NCBI GenBank assembly: GCA_023105745.1 | Contig: JALGQZ010000016.1 | Span: 27,273,154-27,337,153 of the forward strand | DNA from: Austropuccinia psidii | Lineage: Eukaryota > Basidiomycota > Pucciniomycetes > Pucciniales > Sphaerophragmiaceae | DNA: 64,000 nt | Reading direction: 5' to 3' | In this document: one piece after another, positions 46,731 through 57,735 of the stretch | Layout of the letters: each line of letters opens with the position of its first letter | How positions within the stretch are numbered: the stretch's first letter is position 1 | The notes under the pieces: generated by a model | Databases searched by the model: none | Told to the model about the DNA's origin: nothing | The model's input: the letters and a program-made list of their open reading frames with translations, nothing else | Position numbers and translations under genes: made by a program

Positions 46731-49700
46731 TTGAATTACAAATTTCTTTATATCTTTCAAGTGGAAAAAGAAAAATTCCACTTGAGACAAAATCACAGAA
46801 AGATCCACCTGTCAACCAAACAGGTTGACAATAAAATGAAAATGTTCAACACACTTATAAACTTCAAAGACAAATCTACAAAGAGTCTAAAGCAAAAATT
46901 TGCCCAAAGGCCTTTTAAAGGTAAATAAACCTTGGAAAATACAGTATTTTTTTGTCTCCTGTCATTTTTTGAAATGGCCCCTCCATTTATCAGAGATCTT
47001 TATTACCAAAGAAATAAGCCATAAATATGGCAAGGAAGAAGTAGAAGAGAAAGAAGACAACCACTAAATGGATAAAGTGATCAGCAAGGCACTTACCATC
47101 AGGAAACTCCTGCTCAAAGTCCCATGACTAAAAAAATCCAACCATATCCAACCAAAGAATTGGACAGATGCAAGGAAAGCCACTCATATGCATCTACCTT
47201 GAAAGACTTGGTCACATGTATTATGGGAAAAGCAATTCTCACCATGAAAGAATCATGGGAAGAAATTGGAATAATGAGTCAGGAAATCTTACTTAATCTA
47301 ATGACCTTCCAAAAGCTTCTGAAAGAGATAGGAATTTGGAAGCTCAACAGATACTTAATACTCTTAGAAGAGAGAGAAATCTTAATAAGAGAAAATTAAG
47401 AAGAAATTGAAGGCATAGAGAATTCTTGGCATATGGAAGTGCCCCATCTGATTCAGGGACACCAAGGCATAGAGGAATAATTTCTATACTCTCAAAAACA
47501 ATCCAACAGTTACAGGACCTGAAAGCCAATGGAACATTTTGCCAGGACTTTCCAGTCATCCTGGTAGATTCCAGCAGAGGACATGGAGACCAAATGGAAG
47601 ACATGACTTTTTTCAGAAAGGAGAAGAAAGATTCAGATTCTTTGATTAAATGAGTCCAAGAGGCACCTAAAAACAAAAAGGTACTGTACAAACTAATAGT
47701 GTTTCTAGCTGAGAATCAAGTGATCCTCAGCTTATGCCTATTGATGATAAAAGAACCCTTCAGAATTTGGAAACCAAGGATTCCAGAGGTTGTAGTTTCA
47801 TATGGTCCAACATGGTTGAATTCATGGAATAGAAATATGATCATTTAAAAGAAGTGAGCTCAGAAATGAAAAAACTAATGGAAGAAAATGTATTCCAAGC
47901 TAGTCATAAAAGACTTAAACACAAATTTATCCAAAATTTGGGCAGAGTTTGAAAAAAAAACAATAGAAAGGAGAACTAAATACTAGAGAAACAAAAGATT
48001 ATGAGAAGGGACCTAATAAATGTCCAGAAGAAGCAGGACAACCTTGGAAAAAGGGTTGATTACCTCCGAGAAAGAGGAAAAAGAAGAAAATCTCTTCCCT
48101 CACACAAACCAAGGTAATGTAACCTTAATCCACAGCTCCCAAAAAGTAAAATAAGAAGAGAAATCATAAAAACAAGTTCCTGCATACCAGGATCCAAGGT
48201 CAATGCTGGAGTCTATTTACCCAAGATGGTGAAAACCTCAGTTGCTCTGAGAAACAATCACTGAAGCAATTACCTGGGGTGGTAGTTTGTCCTAAATTCC
48301 CAGGAATTAGAGAATATGATCACATGGAGCGTATTGATTATATTGATGGACTTTTTGTTTATGTCTCAAAGATACCAGACTGCTGGCGCACCACAAGACT
48401 CAAAACTGCATTAAGAGGTCATGAAAACATATGATACACTGAAATGAAAGAGATAAATGGAAGGAAAAAATGGTCATGGTCAAGAAGCCAAAGAATACAA
48501 AGGTAAATCAATGGTACTTGGATTTGGCAAAAAACCATATCTTTTGAGAGTGAAATATACTCTACAGAGAAAGACCCTTATAAATTGTGACTTAAACAAA
48601 ACAAAAGACTAAAATCTATTGATCCAAAAAGGACAATAGAGATGAGATGCGAATTAACAAGCTTCTGAAAAAACTTCCAGGCTACTTAAGACATGCAGTA
48701 AAGTGCAGATGCAGGAATATAAGTAGCATTGGTGACATAGCAAATGACATACAAGATGTCATAAAAAAGACCTCAATTGGAAGTAGCTCACCCTATAGGA
48801 CACATTATAGCAGTGGCAAACCAAAGCTAATAATGGAAAAAGACATCAAACCTACCAATGGTGCAGAAAAACCAAGGAAAAGAATAAATTTAATGTTTTT
48901 TTTTCACCTTACCACTTTGCAAATAATCGTCCCAAGGGAAAAAAGAAAATATTTGCAATAGAGGAAAAGTCAGTACAAGAGAACATAGATTAAAAATATG
49001 ACTCTTACAGTATGGGAAATGGGCTAAGAAAGGATTCATACAGTGAATCAGAGCCTATTTAGAAGTATTTATTAGGTTATGAGGAGGAGAAACCAGAATA
49101 AGCCATAGAAAAAATTTTAAATTCAGTCAGCCCAAAAATGATGAAGACCTTAGTGGGAGAAACACTGATATGGAAGAATATTTGGAAAACCCCAAAATGG
49201 TTATGGCTTTCATTAATAGACCAAAATCAAAGCTTGATTTGTAAATTGAAAATATAAAGCATCCTTTGATAGTTGAAAAAGGAGAAGCTTGCTCAGTAGT
49301 AGCCAAGGAATACTTGGATAGACACTTCCCAATGTGGCATGCAGAAATACTTGTAACAAAAGCAAGAGGATTCCAAAGTGCTTCAGGTAAAATGAAGTAA
49401 CTTGGAACAATCCAAAAAGTGATTATGATTCCACACAAAATGGGAAACCTCAGATTACACACTGAATTTGTGGTACTTGTCAATGCTGAGATTGATGAGC
49501 TCTTAATAGGTACAGAGTACCACAGAATCTATGGCATAATAATAAATAATTACACAGAGAATTACTTGAAAATTGGGAAGAGAAAGAAAGAAATTTCTAC
49601 TTCAAAGCTGAGAACCCCAATCAAATAGAAAGATATTCCAATCAAGAGTATCTGATAGAAGAAAATAGTAAAAAAACAGACAAAGACCAGTGGGTCAAAC

Positions 49701-49790
49701 TGGAGAGTATTATAGATCTCAATATCCTTTTGAAAGGTTATAGAGACCCAAGGAGGACAAAACAGTCTAATCAATGATGAGCCTTTTTTT
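46731..49790 (+). pseudogene. E4 gag-protease remnant fused to pol tail
   Basis: Fragments in several frames include a lysine-rich N-terminal region (46731-47650) and a gag capsid-like segment near 48290-48430 (FPGIREYDHMERIDYIDGLF, matching the GEYDHM segment of E2). Then comes the gag end at 48647-48790 (INKLLKKLPGYLRHAVKCRC). The protease near 49240-49630 (IVEKGEACSVVAKEYLDRHF, then LLIGTEYHRIYGIIINNYTE) has EKG where an active enzyme has DTG/DSG. At about 49670 the frame passes to DKDQWVKLES and LKGYRDPRRTKQSNQ, which match the chromodomain tail of E0. This marks a deletion of the entire RT-RNase H-integrase region. Stops are common. Confidence 0.82.
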
Positions 49791-49800
49791 GGAGGGAGGG

Positions 49801-51273
49801 TATCCCAGCCTGGGACTTCAAACAGAGAACCAGCATGACATACAAAATACCATAAGTAATGGTATGAAGAGTATTGGACAGAGATAGCCAATACAGGTAT
49901 GATATAAAGAGGGAAATTTGATAAATATAAATATATGAACCTTACCCAAATAGGATAAGAAAGGACAAAGATATTCCCTGTCAAAGATAAGACCAAATAA
50001 GCAAAACCCTTATTTTCACCTCTCATATAACTTATTCATATGTAATACAAAGAATACTGATATGTTAGTATTCTTAAAGCTGTCAAGGAGAGCTATCTAA
50101 TTTCACCATGCGTTCTTCTGTAGCATTCCTACCTCAGGAGATACTATCATACCACCTTTATTCTAAAAGAACCCCTCAAACGTACAAGAAGGCTTTTACC
50201 AAGATTTAAAAAGGTACAAACAGATTGAATATCTCAGTGAGAGACTAAATTTGAGATACCACTAAGCCCTGTATCTTCAAAAATGGAAAAGGGATCTTGG
50301 ATAAAAGGTTTAGCAAGCCAAATACAGGTTTTCTGAAAACAACAATATAGGGAACCCCCTGTATCTTTGCCATATACTCATACAGCTGCAAATTTAAGTA
50401 TACCAAACTGTAGAGCTCACCAAGTCCAAAAATTCTGTATCATTCAAACTCTTATATATTGTCCATTGACAAAGATATCTGGCTTTGAAGTGTATTAAGC
50501 CATATACTAATGTACAAGAATGCATCAAAAAACTGGAAGCCCTTATAACTTTTGTAATTTTTGGAAATGGTTGAGATGAAGCATACCAAATTAAATAGCC
50601 CATCAATACCTTCAATACTATGCTCTTGGATTCTTGATATCTCAAAAAGTGACTGAGATATCTGGGCTGAAGGGTTTTTTATCAATACTCTATACCAAAC
50701 CTATATTAACCAGTACTGGCTTAATACTTAAAATAATAGTTTTTTAAGGCTTAAACCCGCCCATAATGACTAATATTAGTCATTAAAACACTCTGGAAAC
50801 ATCATAGCAGTGCTGATGTGGCCCGTGAAGGTTTTTTAGCCCAGTATTGATCCAGAATAATCATTCGTGGTCCCAAAATAACAATTCAGCCTCCAGAGTA
50901 AAAGTTATCACTCTTAAGATGTGTGAAGGGATTCTAGCCCCTCAAAAGCCCTAAGAGGGATAAAAGAAGGCCTTTTCTCACTGGAAAAAGGACCTCATCA
51001 TCATTAATTAGCATCCTTGCATAGCAAAACTGTCTTATACCAGTATTACTCTTAGGAGCATATTGATATAATTAGAAGTGCCAATTATTGTAGTTTCCTG
51101 TAGATTCGGAAGATATCCAACAGCTTCTACCAAGACCCTCAGTAAATTCATCACCACTGTTACTCATAACAGTAGGGTCTTAATTATCATTTTTTATCTA
51201 TTTTTACTGTGTCACAGTCCTAGTGCTAGCTTGTATTTACTGTTCTAAGCTACTACATAGACTCACCCTGACA
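49801..51273 (+). repeat. E4 3' LTR
   Basis: This 1473 bp LTR follows the purine tract GGAGGGAGGG and ends CACCCTGACA. Its first bases have drifted to TATCCCAGCCTGGGACT from TGTCAGCCTGTGACT. It aligns with the 5' LTR throughout. Confidence 0.9.
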
Positions 51274-51278
51274 CTTCT

Positions 51279-52213
51279 TAAGTGCAAACTACAGGTTAAG
51301 AGGTGTGAATTTACTCAAAACTCTGTCTATGTATTTCAAATATTTGTCCTATGTTTCTGAGTATAGGAGTATATAATCTATGTATATTATCATTCATAAT
51401 TCCAATGTTTACTCTTTAAATATGGAGTAAATCAAAATTTGACAGTGGCCTGGTGCATTTTTGATGCCATATTTCTCATTCTATTCTCATATAGATCCAT
51501 GTGGCATATAATTCTGAGTAGATTTATAGAGTTGGGTCTGACTCCATTGTGGTGGAAGCCCTTCATAAAATACACATTGGTAATATTGTTGTATTTTTAA
51601 AGTTTATCAAAATAATGAGCTATCCTAGCCATGGGGTATCTATCTTCTTTAGTGCAGCTATTCAGTGCTCTGAAATCTTCATGAAATGTAGATTTATCAT
51701 TATGCCAGGTAATCTGGACTGATTTGGTGACTTCAAAAACTTTATTATGTCCAGTTTTCCTCATCACATCCATTTACAGGAGTTAATTGAGATGGCTTTA
51801 GATTTGAAGGTCCCCTCAACATGGGTGGATAGGGTATTTCCATGTCTAGATATAATAAACTATCATGGCTTCTGATTTTCACTAATGATCCTTTCCCTAT
51901 GGAAAAGGCTGCTCTGTTTTTTTGTCAAAAATTTCAGTAAATTCAGGTTTTGTTTCCTCTTGAGGTTAGAGCCATATTTTCCCTTTTTAAATTCATTCAG
52001 TGATTGCCATGGAGGGTCCTGGTCGGATAACTGGTAAAAATAAAGGAAAATTTACTCTCCTTGTTTGTAAGTATGGTAATGTGCATCTTTTTACTCTTTC
52101 AAATGGCAATAACATAGTTACTATGTTATTCTGTTCCCAGTATAAACCCTTTAATATGGGAAGTTTACAGTACAAAAAACTCTGTGTTGAGTCTGATGAT
52201 TGCTTTTCTATGG
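51279..52213 (-). pseudogene. E0 protease end and RT N-terminal half
   Basis: The reverse complement reads degraded but ordered RT motifs: ITWHNDKSTFHEDFRALNSC, then RYPMARIAHYFDKL, a segment equivalent to the [10 protein letters not shown] block (MKGFHHNGV), LRIICHMDLYENRMRNMASK and IIYID. Upstream, near 51760-51870, lies the loop before RT (STHVEGTFKSKAISIN). The fragment ends where E4 begins (51279) and where the 52214-53691 solo LTR begins. Several stops are present. Confidence 0.85.
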
Positions 52214-53691
52214 TGTCAGAATGTAACTCCAAAAAGAAAACTAGCATGAAATCCAAATACCATATGTAATGGTATAGCAAATATTGGAAAAACATATCAA
52301 ATACAGTTAAAAATATAAAGAGGGAAAATCCCCAAATATAAAAGTACCAACCTTATCCAAATAAGATAAGAAATAACAAAGATAAGATGAAATAAGTAAA
52401 AAACCTTATTTTAACCTCTAATCTAAACTATACATATTCAATTCAGCGACCAGAAGAAGTTTATTTTTCTCAAATATCTCAATGAGTGATATCCAATGGT
52501 ATCATCTATCTTCATGTAGCACCCTTACTTCGGAAAATACCACTATAAGCCCTAAAAATTCCAAGAGGGCTTGTAAAAACCTACAAAGAAGTGTAACAAA
52601 ATTGAAGATCCAAATGAGAGCTTTTATTTGAGATACCTTGGACCTCTTTATCTTCAAAATTGACAGAGGTATCTCTGCTCAAAGGTCTATTGCTCAAAAT
52701 ACAGGATTTTTGAAACTAGCAATGAAAGAAACCCTTGTATCTTTTCCATATATTCATACAGATGTTCTGTGAAGTATATCAAACTGTAGATATCATAAGC
52801 TCAAAAATTATTTATAATTAGAATAGCTATATCTTAAAAATTTACAAATATATCTGGCTTGCACCTTTCTGAAGCCATATACTGATGTACAAAAATACAT
52901 CAAAAAACTTGAAGCCCTTATAGCCTCTGCTATACTCAAGAGGGGTGAATATGAAGCATACAAAATTGAAGAGCTCATAAATAACTCAATTTATATGCAC
53001 TTGGACCCTTGATATCACAAAAACGGACTGTGATATCTTGATTGGAAGTCTTTTGACCAATACTGTTCTGTACAAAACCTGTAACAGCCAGCACTGGTCT
53101 GATACTCAAAAAAATAGTTTGAAGCTTAAATTCTTTCATTTTTACTAATATTAGTCATCAAAGAAAACATGGAGACATCATAACAGTGCTGGCCTGGCCT
53201 GTAAAAAGGCTTTTCACCCTGTATTGAGCCAGAATGATCATTTTTGGTATCAAAACCACAATTCAAATAGTACTGACATCTGACTTGATAATTCTGAACC
53301 ACAAACTGGCCTCAAGAGTGAAAATTTCACTCTTTGGAAATTTAAGGAGCCTACCCGTCCCTCAAAATCCCCAAAGGGGACAAAACCTGGTATTTCCTTA
53401 CTGGAGAACCATCATTATCTTACATTTAGCATTCTTATGAATTAAAACTGACATTGACCAGTAGTACTCTCAAATTCAAGTGATATAATTACAATTATTA
53501 ACTAGTTTAGTTAATCATTATAGTCAAGGGAGATTCAACAGCTAAAAGAAAGACCCTCAGAAGATTCATCACAACAGTTACTCATAAAAGTAGGGTGTTA
53601 TTTATTATTTTTTAACTATTTTACCATGTCACAGTCATTGTACCACTTGTATTTAATATTTTTTCAGCTTGTACATAGACTCACCCTGACA
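52214..53691 (+). repeat. Solo LTR (family 2)
   Basis: This 1478 bp LTR runs TGTCAGAATGTAACTCC to CACCCTGACA, with TSDs TATGG (52209-52213) and GATGG (53692-53696), one mismatch. It carries the palindrome GAGTGAAAATTTCACTC (53316-53332). It interrupts the protease region of E0. Confidence 0.88.
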
Positions 53692-53696
53692 GATGG

Positions 53697-54199
53697 GGTA
53701 ATAATATCTCTTTGATAACAGTTCCTATAGAGTTGATGCTACCTGATTCACTTTTGATATTGTATTCCTTATTGGGAAAGAGTTAGTTTTCCAAACTGGA
53801 AAAATGATTCTGAAAGTAATTTTTGGCTACTATTGAGCAGTGTTCTCCACTGTTAATGATTGATAGGTGTTGAGAATTGTCAGAAAAATCTGTGATCTTC
53901 ATTCCTGTGCCATGTATTCATGACAGTTCCTTTTTGGGTGTCAGTAGGAATTTATGTGAATTCTGAGTGTGCTTATACATGTTCCTGTAGTAAACCATCC
54001 TCTAGCTGTGTTTCCCATTGTAACTTCACCAGACATTCCTATATTGAGTCATGTTACTTTTCAGAGTCTTTTCTGATCACATTTACCATACTATCAGAGT
54101 CTGAATCCTCTGTTTGAGGTCCTTTTTATGGGACTTCTTCAATAGAATAGATATTTTTCTTTCACTTTGGACATCCATTAGGATAGTGGTATGGGGATC
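53697..54199 (-). pseudogene. E0 gag end and protease remnant
   Basis: The reverse complement contains SIINSGEHCSIVAKNYFQNH and then FPVWKTNSFPI, aligned with the protease NLDTGAYCTCVGKDYLKTI of the family. The catalytic Asp is Asn here. Upstream is an acidic Ser/Asp/Glu stretch like the gag linker of E2. The fragment stops at 54199, where the LTR of E5 begins. Confidence 0.78.
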
Positions 54200-54962
54200 T
54201 GTCACAGCAGATCTTCTAAGTGAAGAGTGCCTGGCACTCAGTAAGCTGGGACTTGCTTGTGGAGGGCTCAAAGATAAAATAAGGAAGAGTACACTTAAGA
54301 GTGCAATAAGAGTAGAATTGATAATAAAAGGAATATAAGAAAAATCAGAAAAAAAGAATAAGAGTAAGAAATAAAAGAGCCAATCACAAAAAAGTCAAAG
54401 TCCAATGTCTCAACCTGTCAGAAAGAAAAAGAAGTGTTAATAAGGATATGGCCACCACAAGTCATACTGTACAGACAAAGAAGAAATTCACAGACTAACT
54501 TAAACTTAATAAATATAATACCAAGAAAATTAAGCGTAAGAATTTTCATTAAAAGATAAATCAGCTAAATTAATTAACTGGGGAAAAGTCCCCAGGGGCA
54601 GAAAGAGGGGCTGGTATATGTGAGAATCACCAGCCTTGATCCAGAAAGAGAATTTTCATGAGGAATTGATGATTGAATTGAGTTTGAACAATACATGTCC
54701 TGTACAGCTGTACATAATCTGTACAAGAGGTGTGGTAGTATTGAGTGATCATACAGTTTAAGGATGGTGGATCCAAACTGTATTGGGTCAATCCAGCCTG
54801 TACAAGAGCTGACAGGCTGTATTGATGAACCAAGCTGTATGCCTTCTTCAGCAAGGAAGATTTCTGAAACTGATTACTGATCCACACAATGGACTTTCTG
54901 GTTTAATTTTTTTGAGTGGGCGTAAGATTGAGTACCCTTAGCCCTGGATAGTGGTTTTTACA
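54200..54962 (-). repeat. E5 3' LTR
   Basis: This 763 bp LTR reads TGTAAAAACCACTATCC at its minus-strand start and ends CTGTGACA at 54200. The right boundary is set by the TG next to the purine tract, and the left one by alignment with 63412-64000. It is much shorter than the LTRs of the other families. Confidence 0.82.
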
Positions 54963-55808
54963 GCATCCCCCTCTTGAAACTGGTGGGCTCCTGAACAACA
55001 CAATACCCTGCCACTGTTGAGTGGCATCTCAATATCCCCACATTTGATCCAAATATTTTCACTTTAATTTTCTTTTCCTCTTGATCCTTATCCTGAAAAT
55101 CCCTCCCTTCTTCCTATTAATCATCTTAAATTAAACTTTCCTTCCCCTTTTTCTTGAGTAAGTCCATTTTAACTTTCAAATCATACTTTTCTTTGAATTC
55201 ATTCAGAAAGATTTTCTTTCCTTCCTTGGCCTTGGGCTTTATCCCAAAAAGCAGGTCATCAAGCTATTCTGCTTGAAAAATGATGAATGATGAGTATATG
55301 CATGTATAATCAATGAAGAATTTACCATAATATTCATTTGGGCCTTTTCTTGCCTTGAGCCTTGATTATACACCTTGAAGTTGAGAGGAGGGGTGTTGTT
55401 CCCATTTCCTTTGAAGATATGGCCCCAAAATGGCTTTTCTTGGTAAATACCATTTAGGTAGTCAAATTTGGAAATTTTGGGTCTCTAAAGTCCGTGGGGG
55501 CTATTGGAGTTGCCCAGGGCCGAAATCCACTGGGGCTTCAGGGGGTCCATGGGACCAAAAAAAGACCATGTTCACTTTTTACCTATATTAACTGGGCCCA
55601 ATGAGGGTGGCCCAGGACAATCAATAAAGATGACTTCCCCAGAGCTGAAGGGGAGGTCCTGGATTGTTGATTGGGGCCTAAGAGGGCCTTGGAGCCCCAC
55701 ATTGAGGACCTTGAGGAGGCCTTAAATGAGTTATGGCCCCACATCATTGATGATTTCTTCAGTCTTGATGTGCATAATCTGACGGCTTGAATTCTTCTTC
55801 TTCCATAA
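54963..55808. other. E5 3' region between LTR and antisense gene
   Basis: It contains the polypurine tract at the LTR border. No convincing gene is seen. The frames at 55504-55725 (+) and 55583-55894 (-) have no recognisable motifs. If the antisense gene has its own promoter it should lie here, but no clear TATA box was found. Confidence 0.5.
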
Positions 55809-55817
55809 TCTCTAGTT

Positions 55818-57046
55818 AGGAGTTCCAAACTCACTGAAATAACTGAATCTTTCCCTTCTCTGCTGCCATTATCTGTTATTTCTGCTTCTGGCATCCTCAG
55901 TCATTTGAGTTTGCCTTGGTCCATGGCTTCTTCTGACCACTTTGATTCCTCTAAAACATATGATGTATACAAAGCAGTTGATCTTCTTGATCCTGCTTGT
56001 ACAGATTGTTTGATGAAGGGAAACAAGTGCTTTCAACATTTCAATAAAAGATCTTTAAAATGCCATTTCTGTTTTGTTGGAAAGAAGCCATGTCACTTCC
56101 CTGGAGTGCCAGTCCCTGAGGTCAGAAGATACTTTTGGAGCACAATGGATGGGAAATTTGGGAGAGAGTTCCCAGTCTCTGAGGCCCCTACTCCTGATGA
56201 GACTTCAGGGTATTCAAGTTGTGAGTTATTTGAAAATCTTGTCCTTATTTGATACTTATTATTTGATTTAGTGACTGGGTGCAGGCGCCAAAAGCTTGAG
56301 AGGTGGACCAATACTGGAGGGCCAATTCCTGTTGGTGGTAGGCCAATCTACTCCAGCTCAGAGATACCTCTTTCCAGGATCTACGAGCAAGGTGTGGTGA
56401 AATGGATAAGAAGAATTGCCAATTCACCAACTGATCCAGATTCTGAAAGAAGTGTTGAGTTGGATGGTGAAGAAGTTCAAATTGTGAATCCACCAGTTGG
56501 CCACCCCCCAGCTCTTCACCTACTCAACCTCCTTCCCATAATTTCCCCAATCAAGACATGCACAGTACTCCAAGAAATTTCCAACAAGTATTATCCACTA
56601 TTCCATATTCTGGTCCTCCTCCCTCATCTGGGAATTGCACCGCCAGACCTCCACTAGCTTCACCAATGAGGCAATCCTCCATTAGGCCTTCCCCCATAGC
56701 ACAGTCCACCCTCCTCAGCAACTTCAAGCTGTGGCCAGCACCAGTAGAACTGAATAAGTGAGGTCACCTTTACCCTTCCCATCTGCCCAAATCTTCCAAA
56801 GAAGAGAGAATTGGCTAATCTGGGCTACATGGCCAGATCCAAATGATGGGAATGAAGGTCAAGAAGCTGTGGCTAGGTTTTTTTAGAAGGTTTGATAGAA
56901 ATAGTAGGGAGGTAAGTATGTATGCTAATAATAGAATGATTTCTGGTACTGCTTTTGAGGAGATGGCTTCCAACTTTGGCTGGTATGAAGATGAGTTGAT
57001 CAATGATTCCCAGGGAACTTTTGATAATATGGGTAGAGAAAACTAG
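55818..57046 (+). pseudogene. Antisense Zn2Cys6-like spliced gene in E5, decayed
   Basis: Exon 1 (to 56220) encodes SSKLTEITESFPSLL..., a YDVYKAVDLLDPAC segment and a cysteine block with spacing C-x2-C-x6-C-x10-C-x2-C-x6-C (CTDCLMKGNKC...KCHFCFVGKKPC). This fits the fungal Zn2Cys6 binuclear cluster pattern of DNA-binding regulators. A 51 bp intron (GTGAGT at 56221 to TTTAG at 56271) joins GYSS to LTGCRRQKLERWTN, followed by GGPIPVGGRPIYSSS. A Pro/Ser-rich stretch and the conserved tail ASNFGWYEDELINDSQGTFD end at 57046. The start codon is lost (AGG at 55818-55820 where I recall Met in relatives). Frameshifts occur near 56500-56560 and 56770-56840, plus an extra T in the T7 run at 56878-56884. 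Similar proteins are, from memory, abundant in A. psidii. Role unknown. Confidence 0.75.
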
Positions 57047-57267
57047 TCTGTTGTCATTGTTTGTGTTTTATTTTTCTTTTATCCCCACTCTTACTAATCA
57101 AAAAAGGAACATCCCAGTACATGATATGGGAGGGGATGCTGCTGCTTTGATAAGAAAATAAAACAAGAATTATACAAGTAAAAAAAAGAAATTAAAGAAA
57201 TTAAGAGAAAAAGAGAGTAACAAAAGAAGAAAGAAAACTTCTGAGGTTTGTTCTTCTTGTGGTGAGC

Positions 57268-57735
57268 TGCTTGCTTTTGGCCATGAATTTTCTGAAAGAT
57301 AAAAACCAAGCTTTTGTGCTCACAGAGTGGCAAAGGTGATGTTTTACAAGAAGTAGAAACCCTCAGAGATGCATACCAGAAGATGGAGCTTACTTTCATA
57401 ACTTCCACTCCCCATAAAGCACCATAAAAAGTGAAAAGAACTTTTTCCCTAATTGAATTAAAGGAATGAATTTCTTAAAACATGATTATTGGAATAACTG
57501 AGAAAATCAAATAAAAGAAAAAAAATTGGCCATATCTTGACAAAAGGTCCAAATTTGAGGGTATTGATGCTGCAAGGCCTTCTGAATTTGTCCAAAGAAT
57601 TGACCAGTGCTCACAAAGTGACCAAGCTGATGCTTCAAACAGCATTTGAGTAGAATACCCCCTTAAAGGTTCATTCCAGGAGAAGAACTTACTTTCATAA
57701 AATCCAATACCCATCAAGCACCATAAAATCAAACT
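57268..57735. repeat. Diverged tandem duplication at the 3' side of E5 pol
   Basis: Two copies of about 165 bases (57268-57432 and 57572-57735) share GTGCTCACA, TTACTTTCATAA, TCCA and AAGCACCATAAAA in the same order. The right copy lies immediately after the pol stop codon on the minus strand. The duplication probably predates the insertion of E5. Confidence 0.6.

Larger units (their letters stand above)
44082..51273 (+). mobile_element. E4: non-autonomous gag-protease Ty3/Gypsy element
   Basis: This 7.2 kb element has two family-2 LTRs (44082-45600 and 49801-51273), a primer site, gag and protease remnants. The pol tail is joined almost directly to protease, so RT, RNase H and integrase are missing. 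TSDs are CTTTT (44077-44081) and CTTCT (51274-51278). It sits inside the RT of E0, and the flanking residues are contiguous (CALKK on one side, KCKFGQQ on the other). The LTR pair is clearly diverged, more than in E2 or E3, so the insertion is old. Confidence 0.9.
14065..54199 (-). mobile_element. E0: ancient Ty3/Gypsy element shattered by nested insertions
   Basis: Minus-strand pieces of one element can be read in order from right to left: protease (53697-54199), RT N-terminus and fingers/palm (51279-52213), RT thumb (about 43628-44081), middle of RNase H (41636-41716), rest of RNase H, integrase and chromodomain (16773-18675), and 3' LTR (about 14065-16747). Each gap is filled by an insertion with its own TSD. 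At two gaps the reading resumes at the next expected residue: the RT motif KKCKFGQQ across E4, and ALEKLDYYLKG followed by SVFEVYTD across the 18676-41635 LTR. The left LTR boundary is approximate, and gag is lost or hidden by E5. Confidence 0.88.
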
